Shown: positions 46,683 to 58,800 of the stretch, piece after piece
Numbering within the stretch: position 1 is the first letter of the stretch
Layout: every line of letters starts with the position of its first letter
Origin: Arion vulgaris
Lineage: Eukaryota > Mollusca > Gastropoda > Stylommatophora > Arionidae
Direction: 5' to 3'
Length of the DNA stretch: 64,000 nt
Assembly: GCA_020796225.1 (NCBI GenBank)
Contig: CM036753.1
Coordinates: 4,214,001-4,278,000 of the forward strand
Notes under the pieces: generated by a model
The model's database searches: none
Seen by the model: the letters and a program-made list of their open reading frames with translations, nothing else
What the model was told of the DNA's origin: nothing
Program-made: the position numbers and the translations under genes

Positions 46683-46867
46683 CTTGATGTGTTCTTGTCA
46701 TTGGTCTGCTTTATGCAAATTGAAGTGTTTTATGGTTTTAATTATTTTCATGAGCATTCCTCATTTCATAGCTTAGGCAGTCTTCTTATTTCATCTTATT
46801 CTTCTCTTAAATCCCCTTGAAGCATAAGGCATCATTTCTATCTCTCCTCTTTCTCTGTTTACCGTTT

Positions 46868-47095
46868 GTCTCCAAGTCTCTCTATGTCTTCCCTACTCTT
46901 TTTCCTACTGGATTCCATTTTAGAGCCACATGTGAGTGTTTAGTCTTCTGCATTCTTAATGTATGTCCCAAGCACTTTCATCTCCAAGTCTCTCTATGTC
47001 TTCCCCTACTCCTTTTTCCTACTGGATTCCATTTTAGAGCCATATGTGAGTGTTTAGTCTTCTGCATTCTTAATGTATGTCCCAAGCACTTTCAT
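46868..47095. repeat. About 113-bp direct duplication in 3' flank
   Basis: TCTCCAAGTCTCTCTATGTC ... GTATGTCCCAAGCACTTTCA appears at 46868 and 46981 with few differences. It would be in the 3' UTR if the transcript runs to 47.8 kb. Confidence 0.92.
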
Positions 47096-47780
47096 CGCCT
47101 ACTTTTTGTTTCATCATTGATATTGTTGATTACTGTGCGCCAGGTGATCTCAGTATTAGCTATTATTTGAGCCTAACAAATTAAGAGAATTCTTTTACTC
47201 AAAGCCTCTTAAGCAACTATCAGTCTTGGTATTAGTTTTCCATGTCTCTGATTCATACAATAAGACTAACTGCACATTTTGTTTGTATATATTGAGCTTA
47301 GTCTGTGTCATGTAAGCTGATGATGCAGTTTTCTACGGTCAAACAAAATTATATGTTTCAGATTGAGCATACACGTACAACTGTGTGTAAATTGACGACT
47401 AAACTGTATTGAAAAATGTAATACAATGCAGTCATAACTTTATTTATGTCAATATTATATGTGTATTCTTTATGTCAACATTATATATGTATTCTCTGCA
47501 ATGATTTCATTCTATTTCTTACCTTTCTTGGACGACAGTCCCTTAAATAACTATTTAAAAAAGGCTTGTCCTTAGGTTAAAAGGAAAGGCCTTGACATAA
47601 AGATACTATAATCCACTATAAAAAAGGAACCATACTCATATCAAATTTGAATTCTCTACAAAAAGTTAATTCTTTTTTTCATGTGTTTATGGTCAACAAG
47701 TCCTGACATAGTCAAAACAAGACTTGTTCTTAAGTTGAAAGAAGTGTGTCTTATTTTAATAATCAGAGACTTTAATCACA

Positions 47781-47786
47781 AATAAA
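47781..47786 (+). other. Candidate polyadenylation signal AATAAA
   Basis: A hexamer AATAAA about 1.1 kb after the integrin stop codon, just before the 49-bp repeat array. I saw no exact AATAAA between the stop and here, but did not search exhaustively for variants. The 3' UTR end is therefore only a guess. Confidence 0.3.
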
Positions 47787-47849
47787 AAATTATCTATTCC
47801 TGTATTTTTCTTTCTCTGGATGACACACAGATATTGATTCCCTCAAAAA

Positions 47850-48388
47850 ATCTGGTAGTCACATGAACTGAATAATAAGCTGATGTTGATGTGCTGAAAT
47901 CTGGTAGTCACATGAACTGAATAATAAGCTGATGTTGATGTGCTGAAATCTGGTAGTCACGTGAACTGAATAATAAGCTGATGTTGATGTGCTGAAATCT
48001 GGTAGTCACATGAACTGAATAATAAGCTGATGTTGATGTGCTGAAATCTGGTAGTCACATGAACTGAATAATAAGCTGATGTTGATGTGCTGAAATCTGG
48101 TAGTCACATGAACTGAATAATAAGCTGATGTTGATGTGCTGAAATCTGGTAGTCACATGAACTGAATAATAAGCTGATGTTGATGTGCTGAAATCTGGTA
48201 GTCACATGAACTGAATAATAAGCTGATGTTGATGTGCTGAAATCTGGTAGTCACATGAACTGAATAATAAGCTGATGTTGATGTGCTGAAATCTGGTAGT
48301 CACATGAACTGAATAATAAGCTGATGTTGATGTGCTGAAATCTGGTAGTCACATGAACTGAATAATAAGCTGATGTTGATGTCCTGAA
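47850..48388. repeat. 49-bp minisatellite, 11 copies
   Basis: ATCTGGTAGTCACATGAACT, GAATAATAAGCTGATGTTGA, TGTGCTGAA; period 49, nearly identical copies (one CACGTG variant). Confidence 0.97.
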
Positions 48389-48429
48389 AGTCAATTGCGG
48401 TTACTAAAATGAAGTTATAGGGGAAGTTC

Positions 48430-48565
48430 AGAAATGTATAATTCTGGGAAGTACAATTATGCAGGAGAGTGATTTGGAAAAAGACATCATTAGAAAAATC
48501 AAGAGAGCAGACCAAAACTTCGCTGTGCTCAGCAAAATCTGGAAAGTCACAGTATTTAGTCTTTA
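48430..48565 (+). mobile_element. LINE RT connection fragment
   Basis: Reads ILGSTIMQESDLEKDIIRKI, KRADQNFAVLSKIWK, the Y-L-G-S ... I-x-x-R-I-x-x-A-x-x-A-F-x-x-L-x-x-I-W block that follows YADD. Very short. Confidence 0.65.
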
Positions 48566-48966
48566 AAAAAACAGCCAGCATAACACATGATGATTGTGAT
48601 CTTTAATAGATACAGTAACCATTTTTGATTGTATTCAAAATTCGAGATTCATTTTGCATTTGAATGTAGGGGTGGTAATTTTATTTTTTTGCTGTTTTGT
48701 GTGGATTTTTTGTTTTTGGATTTTTAAACTTAGTATTAGCAATTTCTTTCTAATTACTAAAAACATGTTCTGCACCCTTTTCTAAGAATCTTGGCTTTTA
48801 TAATACTAACAGCATATTTGCTCATATGATATCTGAGTCAACAACAAAATGGTCTTCCTACAATCATTGCGACACATGTTGGTCAAAGCTCAAATATGAA
48901 GCTAATGATGTGTGTATGCAAAATATTCACAAAACAGATGAGACTGCAGTAAAACTATTTGATTGG

Positions 48967-49138
48967 CAAAACACGTAATCACAAAGTACTGTAGTTTTAC
49001 AAATTACAAAAACAATGACAAAATACAGCAACGTTTCGACCAACAAATGATAAAGGCCTTGTTGGTCGAAACTTTGCTGTATTTTGTCATTGTTTTTGTA
49101 ATTTGTAAAACTACAGTACTTTGTGATTATGTGTTTTG
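48967..49138. repeat. 80-bp near-perfect inverted repeat (foldback)
   Basis: Arms 48967-49046 and 49059-49138 pair at 78 of 80 positions with a 12-base loop. Each arm contains CAGCAAMGTTTCGACCAACA and AAGTACTGTAGTTTTACAAA. The block TTTCGAAACGTTGCTGT at 31.93 kb is related. Confidence 0.95.
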
Positions 49139-49427
49139 TGTATGCAAAAGTAAGATTCACTCTCATGCCAAAGATACTTTGTTCATTCCGCCTCGCATGC
49201 AGTAATTGCGATATTTTTTCCCCTGATCTCAGTTTATGTGAAATCTATTTCCTAGTCCTATGGGAGATGGATGATAAAACATAGATCCTGTGTTAAAGTT
49301 GTGCACAAAAATAACTTGAAAATATATAAGAGCTGATTGGAAAGCCATTGCTTGTGCCAAATTCATTTTTAAAAAAAAGACTAAAATTAAATTCGAAAAA
49401 TGTTTTACCATCATCAAAATTGAAACG

Positions 49428-49967
49428 AGGAGCCTCAACATTGCTACAAAGTTCTTGAGGAGCCTCAACATTGCTACAAAGTTCTTGAGGAGCCTCAACA
49501 TTGCTACAAAGTTCTTGAGGAGCCTCAACATTGCTACAAAGTTCTTGAGGAGCCTCAACATTGCTACAAAGTTCTTGAGGAGCCTCAACATTGCTACAAA
49601 GTTCTTGAGGAGCCTCAACATTGCTACAAAGTTCTTGAGAAGCCTCAACATTGCTACAAAGTTCTTGAGGAACCTCAACATTGCTACAAAGTTCTTGAGG
49701 AGCTTCAACATTGCTACAAAGTTCTTGAGGAGCCTCAACATTGCTACAAAGTTCTTGAGGAGCCTCAACATTGCTACAAAGTTCTTGAGAAGCCTCAACA
49801 TTGCTACAAAGTTCTTGAGGAGCCTCAACATTGCTACAAAGTTCTTGAGGAGCCTCAACATTGCTACAAAGTTCTTGAGGAGCCTCAACATTGCTACAAA
49901 GTTCTTGAGGAGCCTCAACATTGCTACAAAGTTCTTGAGGAGCCTCAACATTGCTACAAAGTTCTTG
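49428..49967. repeat. 30-bp minisatellite, 18 copies
   Basis: AGGAGCCTCAACATTGCTAC, AAAGTTCTTG; period exactly 30, only four or five substitutions in the whole array. All frames stay open (LRSLNIATKF, QELCSNVEAP, LLKNFVAMLR), an artefact of the period. Confidence 0.97.
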
Positions 49968-50034
49968 CACTGCTAGTGAGATCTTCCTATTTAAATAAAG
50001 AGATCACAGAGTACACATGTTTATTCACTGATTT

Positions 50035-51340
50035 AGTTTAGTTTAGTCGTCGGATCACCATCACTGCACGTCAACAAATTAGTCCATAAGTGCTCCGATC
50101 TCTCCCTCAGTATGTCCATCAGCGTGTGGCGACTAACGACACCAGTTCTTTGTTGGTTTACAATTCTTCTTTGTCTGCCAGCATAGCATTCTTGTCGAGC
50201 TACACCACACTTAACTTTGAGTTCTTGCAGTCTGGTTAGTGTTGTGGATTCACCGCTATTACGTGAATCATGTACACGCCTCTCTCCCTTAAGGAATTTA
50301 TAATATCAGCCTGGTTCATTGCTTGTCCGCTTTGGACAGCAGCCATACCTGCAAGCCTATCCGCACGTTCATCCCCCTTACACCTGCATTGCCCTGGCAC
50401 AAAAATAAAACTGATCTTTGTCAGCTTAGACCTCCCCAGCGATTCTATCCAATGTCTCCTAGCCCATCCTGTTTCAATCTTCCTGAGCATACTCATTGAG
50501 TCACTGAGAAAACATGCATGGATAAAAGTCTGTGATTCTAGCCAAATCATCGCTTTGGTAACCGCCATGCTTTCCATAGTGAGACTGCTCATAGTCACAG
50601 CAAAACCACCACTGTCTTCCTTCACAACATCACCTCCGACCTGAGCAGTGAAAGCCCACGAGCTCCGCAGCATGTGAATCACCGAACCATCCGTATAAAT
50701 GATTACATCATGCTCAGATGCGTTCTCAGAAATTAATGCCTGAACCTCTGCCTCCACGACAAGTGGGTTGTGTTGCCTGCATTCTTTATCAAGTTCGATG
50801 CATACAGAAAAGGATGTAGCGATTCCTGTTGGAACTGATATCCATTCTTCACCGGGATCAATGTCTTCAAGTGTACACACCTGTTCAATACAGTCCTCGG
50901 CCTGACCCATCCAAGATTTTCCTCTTTTAACCTATTTCCTTTTTGTCTCTTTATTTCCAAGTGCTGAGGATGTTGTGTGTCAGCATTGACTCGAAGGTAT
51001 GCTCGTGCACGGCTCATCAGTATTCTATACTCCATAGTAGGATAGTCAAGGAGATAGCGCATCGCCCTGCACGACGTGTCTTTAGTGCAACCAAGTATAA
51101 TGCGCATCGCCTCGTTCTGTATTCTTTCCAGTCGTTCTATCTGACTATGACTGAGAGTCAGGATCGCCAGCGCATACTCAAGCACAGAAAGGACCAGACC
51201 CTGGTATAAAAGACAAAGATGGCGCTGTTCACAATCCGCGCAGCCATTACCCTCATCGCCAGCAAACCTTTCCTCGCCTTCATTATCACATGAGCTATGT
51301 GTTCCATAAAAGCTAGACTACGATCGAATTCACTGTTTAT
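50035..51340 (-). mobile_element. RNase H-type LINE, minus strand, RNase H frame intact
   Basis: In minus-strand order: [39 protein letters not shown] (51185-50733 frame); then a 224-codon frame (50910-50236) with [83 protein letters not shown]; then QRRIVNQQRTGVVSRHTLMD. Asp, Glu, Asp, Asp of RNase H are present; the usual H of PGH is Q. 5'-truncated within the RT. Confidence 0.92.
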
Positions 51341-51544
51341 TCACTGAGATGCAATGAAGACCTTATCAATCAAACAGTCAATGAATCAACAGTGGAAATA
51401 AGAAGTAACTTTATGATCTAAATTTTTATTTCTGTTATTTTTAGTGCTGTTTTGTGCATTATGCTAGTGAATTGTGTTGTGTTATAACTGTTTGTGTATC
51501 TTCATGTGGACTTAGTTGAATTGCCATTAATTGATATTAATAAA

Positions 51545-52035
51545 ATGGGAGGATTTCAGGAGAAGTGATTAAATGTGAGAAATGTCTGGTCAACAACTAG
51601 TAACAACTGGTATAAGAAAGTGAAGATGGAGATATGTTGGGCATACCATGCAAAGAAATGATCAAAGGATAACTTCTTCTTCTTTGCGTTCGGTTTCGTA
51701 TGCTCCTCTAAATCATGAGATGGGTTGCCTCTATGAAGCTGCATGTCAGTTGGAGTTCTTTGAGAGTTCCCCATAGCTTGGTCTGTAAGCTTTGTTCATG
51801 AGGCCATGTTTCATTTCGTTGGTGTATGTATGATGGACATGACTGCAGAGTAGGCATTGAAATAGGAGCCAAAAGGTTCAAGAAAAGAGATGATGCCCTA
51901 GAAAAACACTGTAACAAACTTTGATGATAGAGGCAAGAAATGTTGGACTTAATTTTATGGTAGAGATGAAACGAGTTGCCCAGAACAGAGCGCTATGGAG
52001 AAATTACTTGCAAGCCCTATGTAACGTATAACGGT
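51545..52035 (+). mobile_element. LINE 3' end (13.7 kb family) with nested insertion
   Basis: GAGAAATGTCTGGTCAACAA, GAAGATGGAGATATGTTGGG ... then AGGCATTGAAATAGGAGCC, GAGTTGCCCAGAACAGAGCG, CAAGCCCTATGTAACG parallels 15255-15560. The parallel is broken at 51671-51852 by unrelated sequence. Confidence 0.85.
51671..51852 (-). mobile_element. Short SINE-like element inside LINE
   Basis: About 182 bp starting TTCTTCTTCTTTGCGTTCGG, the reverse complement of the SINE B tail type (CGAACGCAAAGAAGAAG), then sequence not matched elsewhere in the window. Likely a (GAA)n-tailed SINE on the minus strand. Confidence 0.6.
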
Positions 52036-53697
52036 GCAAGAGAAATATATATACTCTACATTATAATCTTTTTTATTTTCATTAAATGTTTCATCATGTT
52101 TATAGTTAATTGCATATCCTTTACAGGACTTTGCGAATCAACCCTAGATTTGTAACGCTGTAGATTTTTATACTATCTTCCATTACAACTACAGCACTTT
52201 AAAATCAACTATGAGTTTAAATGGAAAAAACAAATCAACATTTTTAAATGTAAAAAAACAACTTTTTCATGAAATTTATTGTTTCAACTAGTTTAAAAAT
52301 AACTCTAGTTGTTTCTATGAATATGTGTATGTTGGTGTGTTTGTTCTTGTTAATAAATATTCTGTTTTTGAAATCTGAATTTCTCATTATAATGTTTTAT
52401 AATAATTATTTAAAATCTGGAAACGTGACATCCAGGTTACATCCCATTCAGGTCACAGCCATCCATAAATTTGTTTTTTAAAAGAGAGTTTGGCATCACA
52501 TGGTATATCATAGTATATGAGCAAAGCTGGATGCCTGTGAAATATGTTTAACCAAATACCCACGGGAACCATCATCATCATGCTCTTCAATATTTGCTGA
52601 TGTAGACTGAGCACATATATGTATGTCTGAAGTTCTGTAACGTTGGTTTAGTAACTAATAAGAAAAGAGTAAGATGAGATTTTTCCAATTTCCTGAGGAG
52701 ATGTATTCAGGATGTGGCTGATGATTTGATCATGACGGCAGCTGAGGCAACGCATCAGGCCTATGAGAGAGAGGTCTGAAGGATTGTTATGTTTGTACAT
52801 TTTTTCTCAAGACAAACTATTTGATGTTGAATAAAAGGTTTTAATAATTTTATAGCCTACGTTTTATAAGGTCTTACATACGTTTATCTACTTTACCATA
52901 GGTCTTGTCTTATCCCCATTGCCGTAAGGCGGGGAAGTTTCAGTTTTCTATCATATGCCAGGTGTGTTGCATCTATATTTGCTAGTACAGCTACCATCAG
53001 TACAGTTGACAAATGACGGGAAACATTATTAACATCCCAACAATAAAGCTGAAAAAGCACTTAACCTATCTTGCCCTATTATTTTTCATTGAAATTATGT
53101 ATATTAGAGAGAAGTGTTCATGCTAAATGGACGCACGTATGTACACGACTGAATCAATTTGCTGTTTAAGACTAATCACCTGCACACATGCTGCGAACGG
53201 TCGGTCGGACGTTTTAACATCAATCTATGGGAATAAGTAAGATATCAGTAAACTACCAGAACGTATTATTTCGAACAAGAATAACTATTAGAAACAAAAC
53301 TCTAGTGTGATAGATTTATCATAGTCAGTTCTAATTCTCTGAATGAAGCAAAATAAATCCAACTCAAGTGTATTTATTTTACAAAATAAAGTGTAAATAA
53401 TAAATCAATCATCTAGTTGACTGTAGAAATAACCAAGAAATAGCAATTACTCCAATATAAATTACTCAGATATATTATTGTCAATTATTTGTAATTGATC
53501 GTGTAATGTTGTTAATTATTTTTATTAACTAATGTCCATTCGCTTATTTTGTTATTGATGTACAAAGTTGAGACGTAATGATTTCTAGACTAGTGAACGT
53601 TTAATGTAGTTCTTTTTTCTTATTCAGCTCTCTCAGTATTTGCGTTTCATTGTTGCAGATATCACCTGCCCCCATTCATCTCTTTTCTTAGCATTCT
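52036..53697. other. AT-rich intergenic stretch
   Basis: No gene or well supported element. A block at 52440-52660 (CATCCAGGTTACATCCCATT; AACGTTGGTTTAGTAACTAA) looks like a decayed 3' end of the RNase H-type LINE. Otherwise plain AT-rich DNA. Confidence 0.5.
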
Positions 53698-53707
53698 CTT
53701 CCCAATT

Positions 53708-53962
53708 CTGCTTCTTCGAACGATCCATATCGATCACTTGTTAACCACTCTTTGTGATTTGCATGTGATCTGAGCCTAAGAGCGATCGTACGTTGTGCCA
53801 GTAATGCGCCTACAAGTAGGCCGGCACATCCGATTTCTGCTATGCTTTTATTTACTAGGTAGCTTCCTAGGACTTACATCAGTCGCCTCTTATGACATGC
53901 CTTGTAGGTCGCAGTGGTACTATTCGTTGCTTCCCATGCGGGCCCCGGCACCACAAAGGCGA
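53708..53962 (-). mobile_element. SINE family A, best preserved copy with TSD
   Basis: 255 bp. As read on +: GCTTCTTCGAACGATCCATA, CGATCACTTGTTAACCACTC, GGCCGGCACATCCGATTTCT, CAGTCGCCTCTTATGACATG, CGGGCCCCGGCACCACAAAG. Exact 10-bp direct repeats CTTCCCAATT at 53698-53707 and 53963-53972. Confidence 0.93.
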
Positions 53963-54737
53963 CTTCCCAATTATTAGCGTCAAGTATTACCAGATCTACT
54001 TCATTGTTATATATCCATCGCTTTTCAGTCTGACTCGTGACCACTGTATCTTTTTCACCGTCAACGAAACAGAAATTACAGCAGTTTAAATCGATAAAAG
54101 TACTTTGCAAAGGCGTTATTAGCGCACAATTCATTAAAAAGGATAAAAATTAAAATTCTCTAAAAATTCTTTAAAATTTCATCAGTAATGATATTCGGTG
54201 CTACGTGGTTCCTGCACCGCCACTTATATATTTTTGCGTGAGTAAGAAATCGGACCACCAATGGTTGTTTACCGAAGTACAATGATAACGATTCAATTAA
54301 TAAATCAGTTTACATATGGATAATGTCCTCTAAATTTAGTACCTTGAGAGATATTTTGTTTATCTGACTTTCAGTCGATGCTTCGGAAGATCCAAAATAG
54401 CAGAATGCGGTATGAGTGGCCGGGATGTCATCTAAAGAGGTTTTCAACCCTTACGTGTATCTACTGTCCAGGACATGAGTGTGCTCGCGGCAATGAGAGA
54501 GAGCGGACAGGCCTGTTTTGGAATCATCAATTGTCTAGGGATGTTCAGGATGAATATCGGAGGATGTTCTTCGGTCACTTGACGACCTACTGTTGAATGA
54601 TAACACCTACATTGATGTTGAATCTATTCAAATATTTTTAATCTTTGGAATTCCAAGTTTTTTTCATGTAGAACTGGGTGCTTGATGGGTAGGGAGATGG
54701 ATGTGTTTAGCCAGCGAGTCACGTGAACTATCAGAAT

Positions 54738-54962
54738 GCATCTCTCTCTCTCTTTGCCTTTTTTTACCCGGGTTGGGGCATAGGCCCTCAACCAACTCAT
54801 GCCAAGTCTTCCTATCTCTATCTCCTGCTGTTCCCTCCAGCTCTTCTTTATATTGTTCATCTCTGCCTCTAAATCTCGTCTCCATGTATTTCTCGGCCTC
54901 CCCTTCTTTCGCTGTCCCTGTGGGTTCCATGCAAGGGCCCTTCTTGTTATATTCTCCTCCGG
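54738..54962 (-). mobile_element. LINE family D 3' end with TSD, nested
   Basis: 225 bp. The minus strand reads [53 protein letters not shown], ending in a GA-rich tail. Exact 9-bp repeats TATCAGAAT at 54729-54737 and 54963-54971 mark the insertion in the host LINE. Confidence 0.9.
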
Positions 54963-54974
54963 TATCAGAATTAC

Positions 54975-55262
54975 CTTTCGTTATATGTTGTGAGAGACTG
55001 ATCAGATTTGGACGTGTCCGGAGTGCAATGATGTCGGATATATGTTGTGAGAGACTGAGCAGATAGGGGCGTGTCCGTGTGCAATGATGTCAGATATATG
55101 TTGGAAGAGACTGAGCAGATATGGGCGTGTCCGGTGTGCAGTGATGTCAGATATATGTTGGGAGAGATTGAACAGATATGGACGTGTCTGGAGTGCAATG
55201 ATATCGGATATATGTTGTGAGAGACTGAGCAGATATGGACGTGTCCGAAGTGCAATGATGTC
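54975..55262. repeat. About 57-bp repeats made from LINE terminus
   Basis: ATGATGTCGGATATATGTTG, TGAGAGACTGAGCAGATATG, GGCGTGTCCGGAGTGCA repeats four to five times. Its single-copy counterpart is the end of the RNase H-type LINE at 8675-8735. Confidence 0.9.
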
Positions 55263-55285
55263 GGTTGAGTAACCAATAACCAATC

Positions 55286-55849
55286 TGAAAAAAATAAAAG
55301 CAGGCAAGTAAATATTTGTTTTATGTAACTGAAAAAGTCCAAAATGAGATACTATACCAAAATTAGCAAACAATATTTGATGACAACATTGACGTTGACC
55401 TAATTATAGAAATCATTCCAGGATCTCTAGCACAAGAAACCATCTGACCCAGCCACCAACAAAATGATTACAAAAAATGTGTATCTAAAAAACGAAATAA
55501 ATTTTTAACCATGTGTAAAAGTATTGTTAAATTTAGGGAAAAATTCTAAATCGACACCTGGACTTCTATGTAAGTGCTCTACCGATGAGACTGTTAATTA
55601 CCTTCATCTGAACAGACAGACGCCTACTTGCAAACCTGACGCACAAAAGCGCTAATTGAATTCAATTGAATTCAAAGGGATAGAGTGTGTTTGTTGTAAC
55701 TATATGTTTATATAAAAGGTAAAGAAGCAGTCATGCTTAAATCATCAGATACATCCTGAATCCATCTTCTGTGGTCTTCCTCTCCTCCTTTCCGGATGCC
55801 TCCTTCATAATGGTTTTCTCCAACCCTTCATGTCACTTTATATGCTCAC
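55286..55849. other. Intergenic, nothing recognised
   Basis: Mixed AT-rich sequence between a LINE end and the large satellite array. No open frame, no repeat matched. Confidence 0.5.
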
Positions 55850-58800
55850 AATAGAGTTCAATTTTCATGTCACTTATATGCTCGCAATAGCATCCCCATG
55901 ATCAATTTTCATGTCACTTTATATGCTCACAATAGAGTTCAATTTTCATGTCACTTTATATGCTCACAATAGAGTTCAATTTTCATGTCACTTTATATGC
56001 TCACAATAGAGTTCAATTTTCATGTCACTTTATATGCTCACAATAGAGTTCAATTTTCATGTCACTTTATATGCTCACAATAGTTCAATTTTCATGTCAC
56101 TTTATATGCTCACAATAGTTCAATTTTCATGTCACTTTATATGCTCACAATAGAGTTCAATTTTCATGTCACTTTATATGCTCACAATAGAGTTCAATTT
56201 TCATGTCACTTTATATGCTCACAATAGTTCAATTTTCATGTCACTTTATATGCTCACAATAGTTCAATTTTCATGTCACTTTATATGCTCACAATAGAGT
56301 TCAATTTTCATGTCACTTTATATGCTCACAATAGAGTTCAATTTTCATGTCACTTTATATGCTCACAATAGTTCAATTTTCATGTCACTTTATATGCTCA
56401 CAATAGAGTTCAATTTTCATGTCACTTTATATGCTCACAATAGTTCAATTTTCATGTCACTTTATATGCTCACAATAGAGTTCAATTTTCATGTCACTTT
56501 ATATGCTCACAAGAGTTCAATTTTCATGTCACTTTATATGCTCACAATAGAGTTCAATTTTCATGTCACTTTATATGCTCACAATAGTTCAATTTTCATG
56601 TCACTTTATATGCTCACAATAGTTCAATTTTCATGTCACTTTATATGCTCACAATAGAGTTCAATTTTCATGTCACTTTATATGCTCACAATAGTTCAAT
56701 TTTCATGTCACTTTATATGCTCACAATAGAGTTCAATTTTCATGTCACTTTATATGCTCACAATAGTTCAATTTTCATGTCACTTTATATGCTCACAATA
56801 GAGTTCAATTTTCATGTCACTTTATATGCTCACAAGAGTTCAATTTTCATGTCACTTTATATGCTCACAATAGAGTTCAATTTTCATGTCACTTTATATG
56901 CTCACAATAGTTCAATTTTCATGTCACTTTATATGCTCACAATAGAGTTCAATTTTCATGTCACTTTATATGCTCACAATAGAGTTCAATTTTCATGTCA
57001 CTTTATATGCTCACAATAGAGTTCAATTTTCATGTCACTTTATATGCTCACAATAGAGTTCAATTTTCATGTCACTTTATATGCTCACAATAGAGTTCAA
57101 TTTTCATGTCACTTTATATGCTCACAATAGAGTTCAATTTTCATGTCACTTTATATGCTCACAAGAGTTCAATTTTCATGTCACTTTATATGCTCACAAT
57201 AGAGTTCAATTTTCATGTCACTTTATATGCTCACAATAGAGTTCAATTTTCATGTCACTTTATATGCTCACAATAGTTCAATTTTCATGTCACTTTATAT
57301 GCTCACAATAGTTCAATTTTCATGTCACTTTATATGCTCACAATAGAGTTCAATTTTCATGTCACTTTATATGCTCACAATAGAGTTCAATTTTCATGTC
57401 ACTTTATATGCTCACAATAGTTCAATTTTCATGTCACTTTATATGCTCACAATAGAGTTCAATTTTCATGTCACTTTATATGCTCACAATAGTTCAATTT
57501 TCATGTCACTTTATATGCTCACAATAGAGTTCAATTTTCATGTCACTTTATATGCTCACAAGAGTTCAATTTTCATGTCACTTTATATGCTCACAATAGA
57601 GTTCAATTTTCATGTCACTTTATATGCTCACAATAGTTCAATTTTCATGTCACTTTATATGCTCACAATAGTTCAATTTTCATGTCACTTTATATGCTCA
57701 CAATAGAGTTCAATTTTCATGTCACTTTATATGCTCACAATAGTTCAATTTTCATGTCACTTTATATGCTCACAATAGAGTTCAATTTTCATGTCACTTT
57801 ATATGCTCACAATAGTTCAATTTTCATGTCACTTTATATGCTCACAATAGAGTTCAATTTTCATGTCACTTTATATGCTCACAAGAGTTCAATTTTCATG
57901 TCACTTTATATGCTCACAATAGTTCAATTTTCATGTCACTTTATATGCTCACAATAGTTCAATTTTCATGTCACTTTATATGCTCACAATAGTTCAATTT
58001 TCATGTCACTTTATATGCTCACAATAGAGTTCAATTTTCATGTCACTTTATATGCTCACAATAGTTCAATTTTCATGTCACTTTATATGCTCACAATAGT
58101 TCAATTTTCATGTCACTTTATATGCTCACAATAGATTTCAATTTTCATGTCACTTTATATGCTCACAATAGAGTTCAATTTTCATGTCACTTTATATGCT
58201 CACAATAGAGTTCAATTTTCATGTCACTTTATATGCTCACAATAGAGTTCAATTTTCATGTCACTTTATATGCTCACAATAGAGTTCAATTTTCATGTCA
58301 CTTTATATGCTCACAATAGAGTTCAATTTTCATGTCACTTTATATGCTCACAATAGTTCAATTTTCATGTCACTTTATATGCTCACAATAGTTCAATTTT
58401 CATGTCACTTTATATGCTCACAATAGAGTTCAATTTTCATGTCACTTTATATGCTCACAATAGTTCAATTTTCATGTCACTTTATATGCTCACAATAGAG
58501 TTCAATTTTCATGTCCCTTTATATGCTCACAATAGAGTTCAATTTTCATGTCACTTTATATGCTCACAATAGAGTTCAATTTTCATGTCACTTTATATGC
58601 TCACAATAGTTCAATTTTCATGTCACTTTATATGCTCACAATAGAGTTCAATTTTCATGTCACTTTATATGCTCACAATAGAGTTCAATTTTCATGTCAC
58701 TTTATATGCTCACAATAGTTCAATTTTCATGTCACTTTATATGCCCACAATAGTTCAATTTTCATGTCACTTTATATGCTCACAATAGTTCAATTTTCAT

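Larger units (their letters stand above)
54360..55285 (+). mobile_element. RNase H-type LINE 3' end, interrupted
   Basis: SDFQSMLRKI, CIYCPGHECARGNERERTGL, then after stops the end up to TAACCAATAACCAATC. It is split by a family D insertion (54738-54962), and its last about 57 bp are repeated four to five times (54975-55262). Closest relative: 7.3-8.8 kb. Confidence 0.85.

Noticed and set aside
49229..49976. Frames of 173 to 240 codons in three frames with 10-residue repeats
   Set aside because: Produced by the 30-bp tandem array. All frames being open at once argues against coding.
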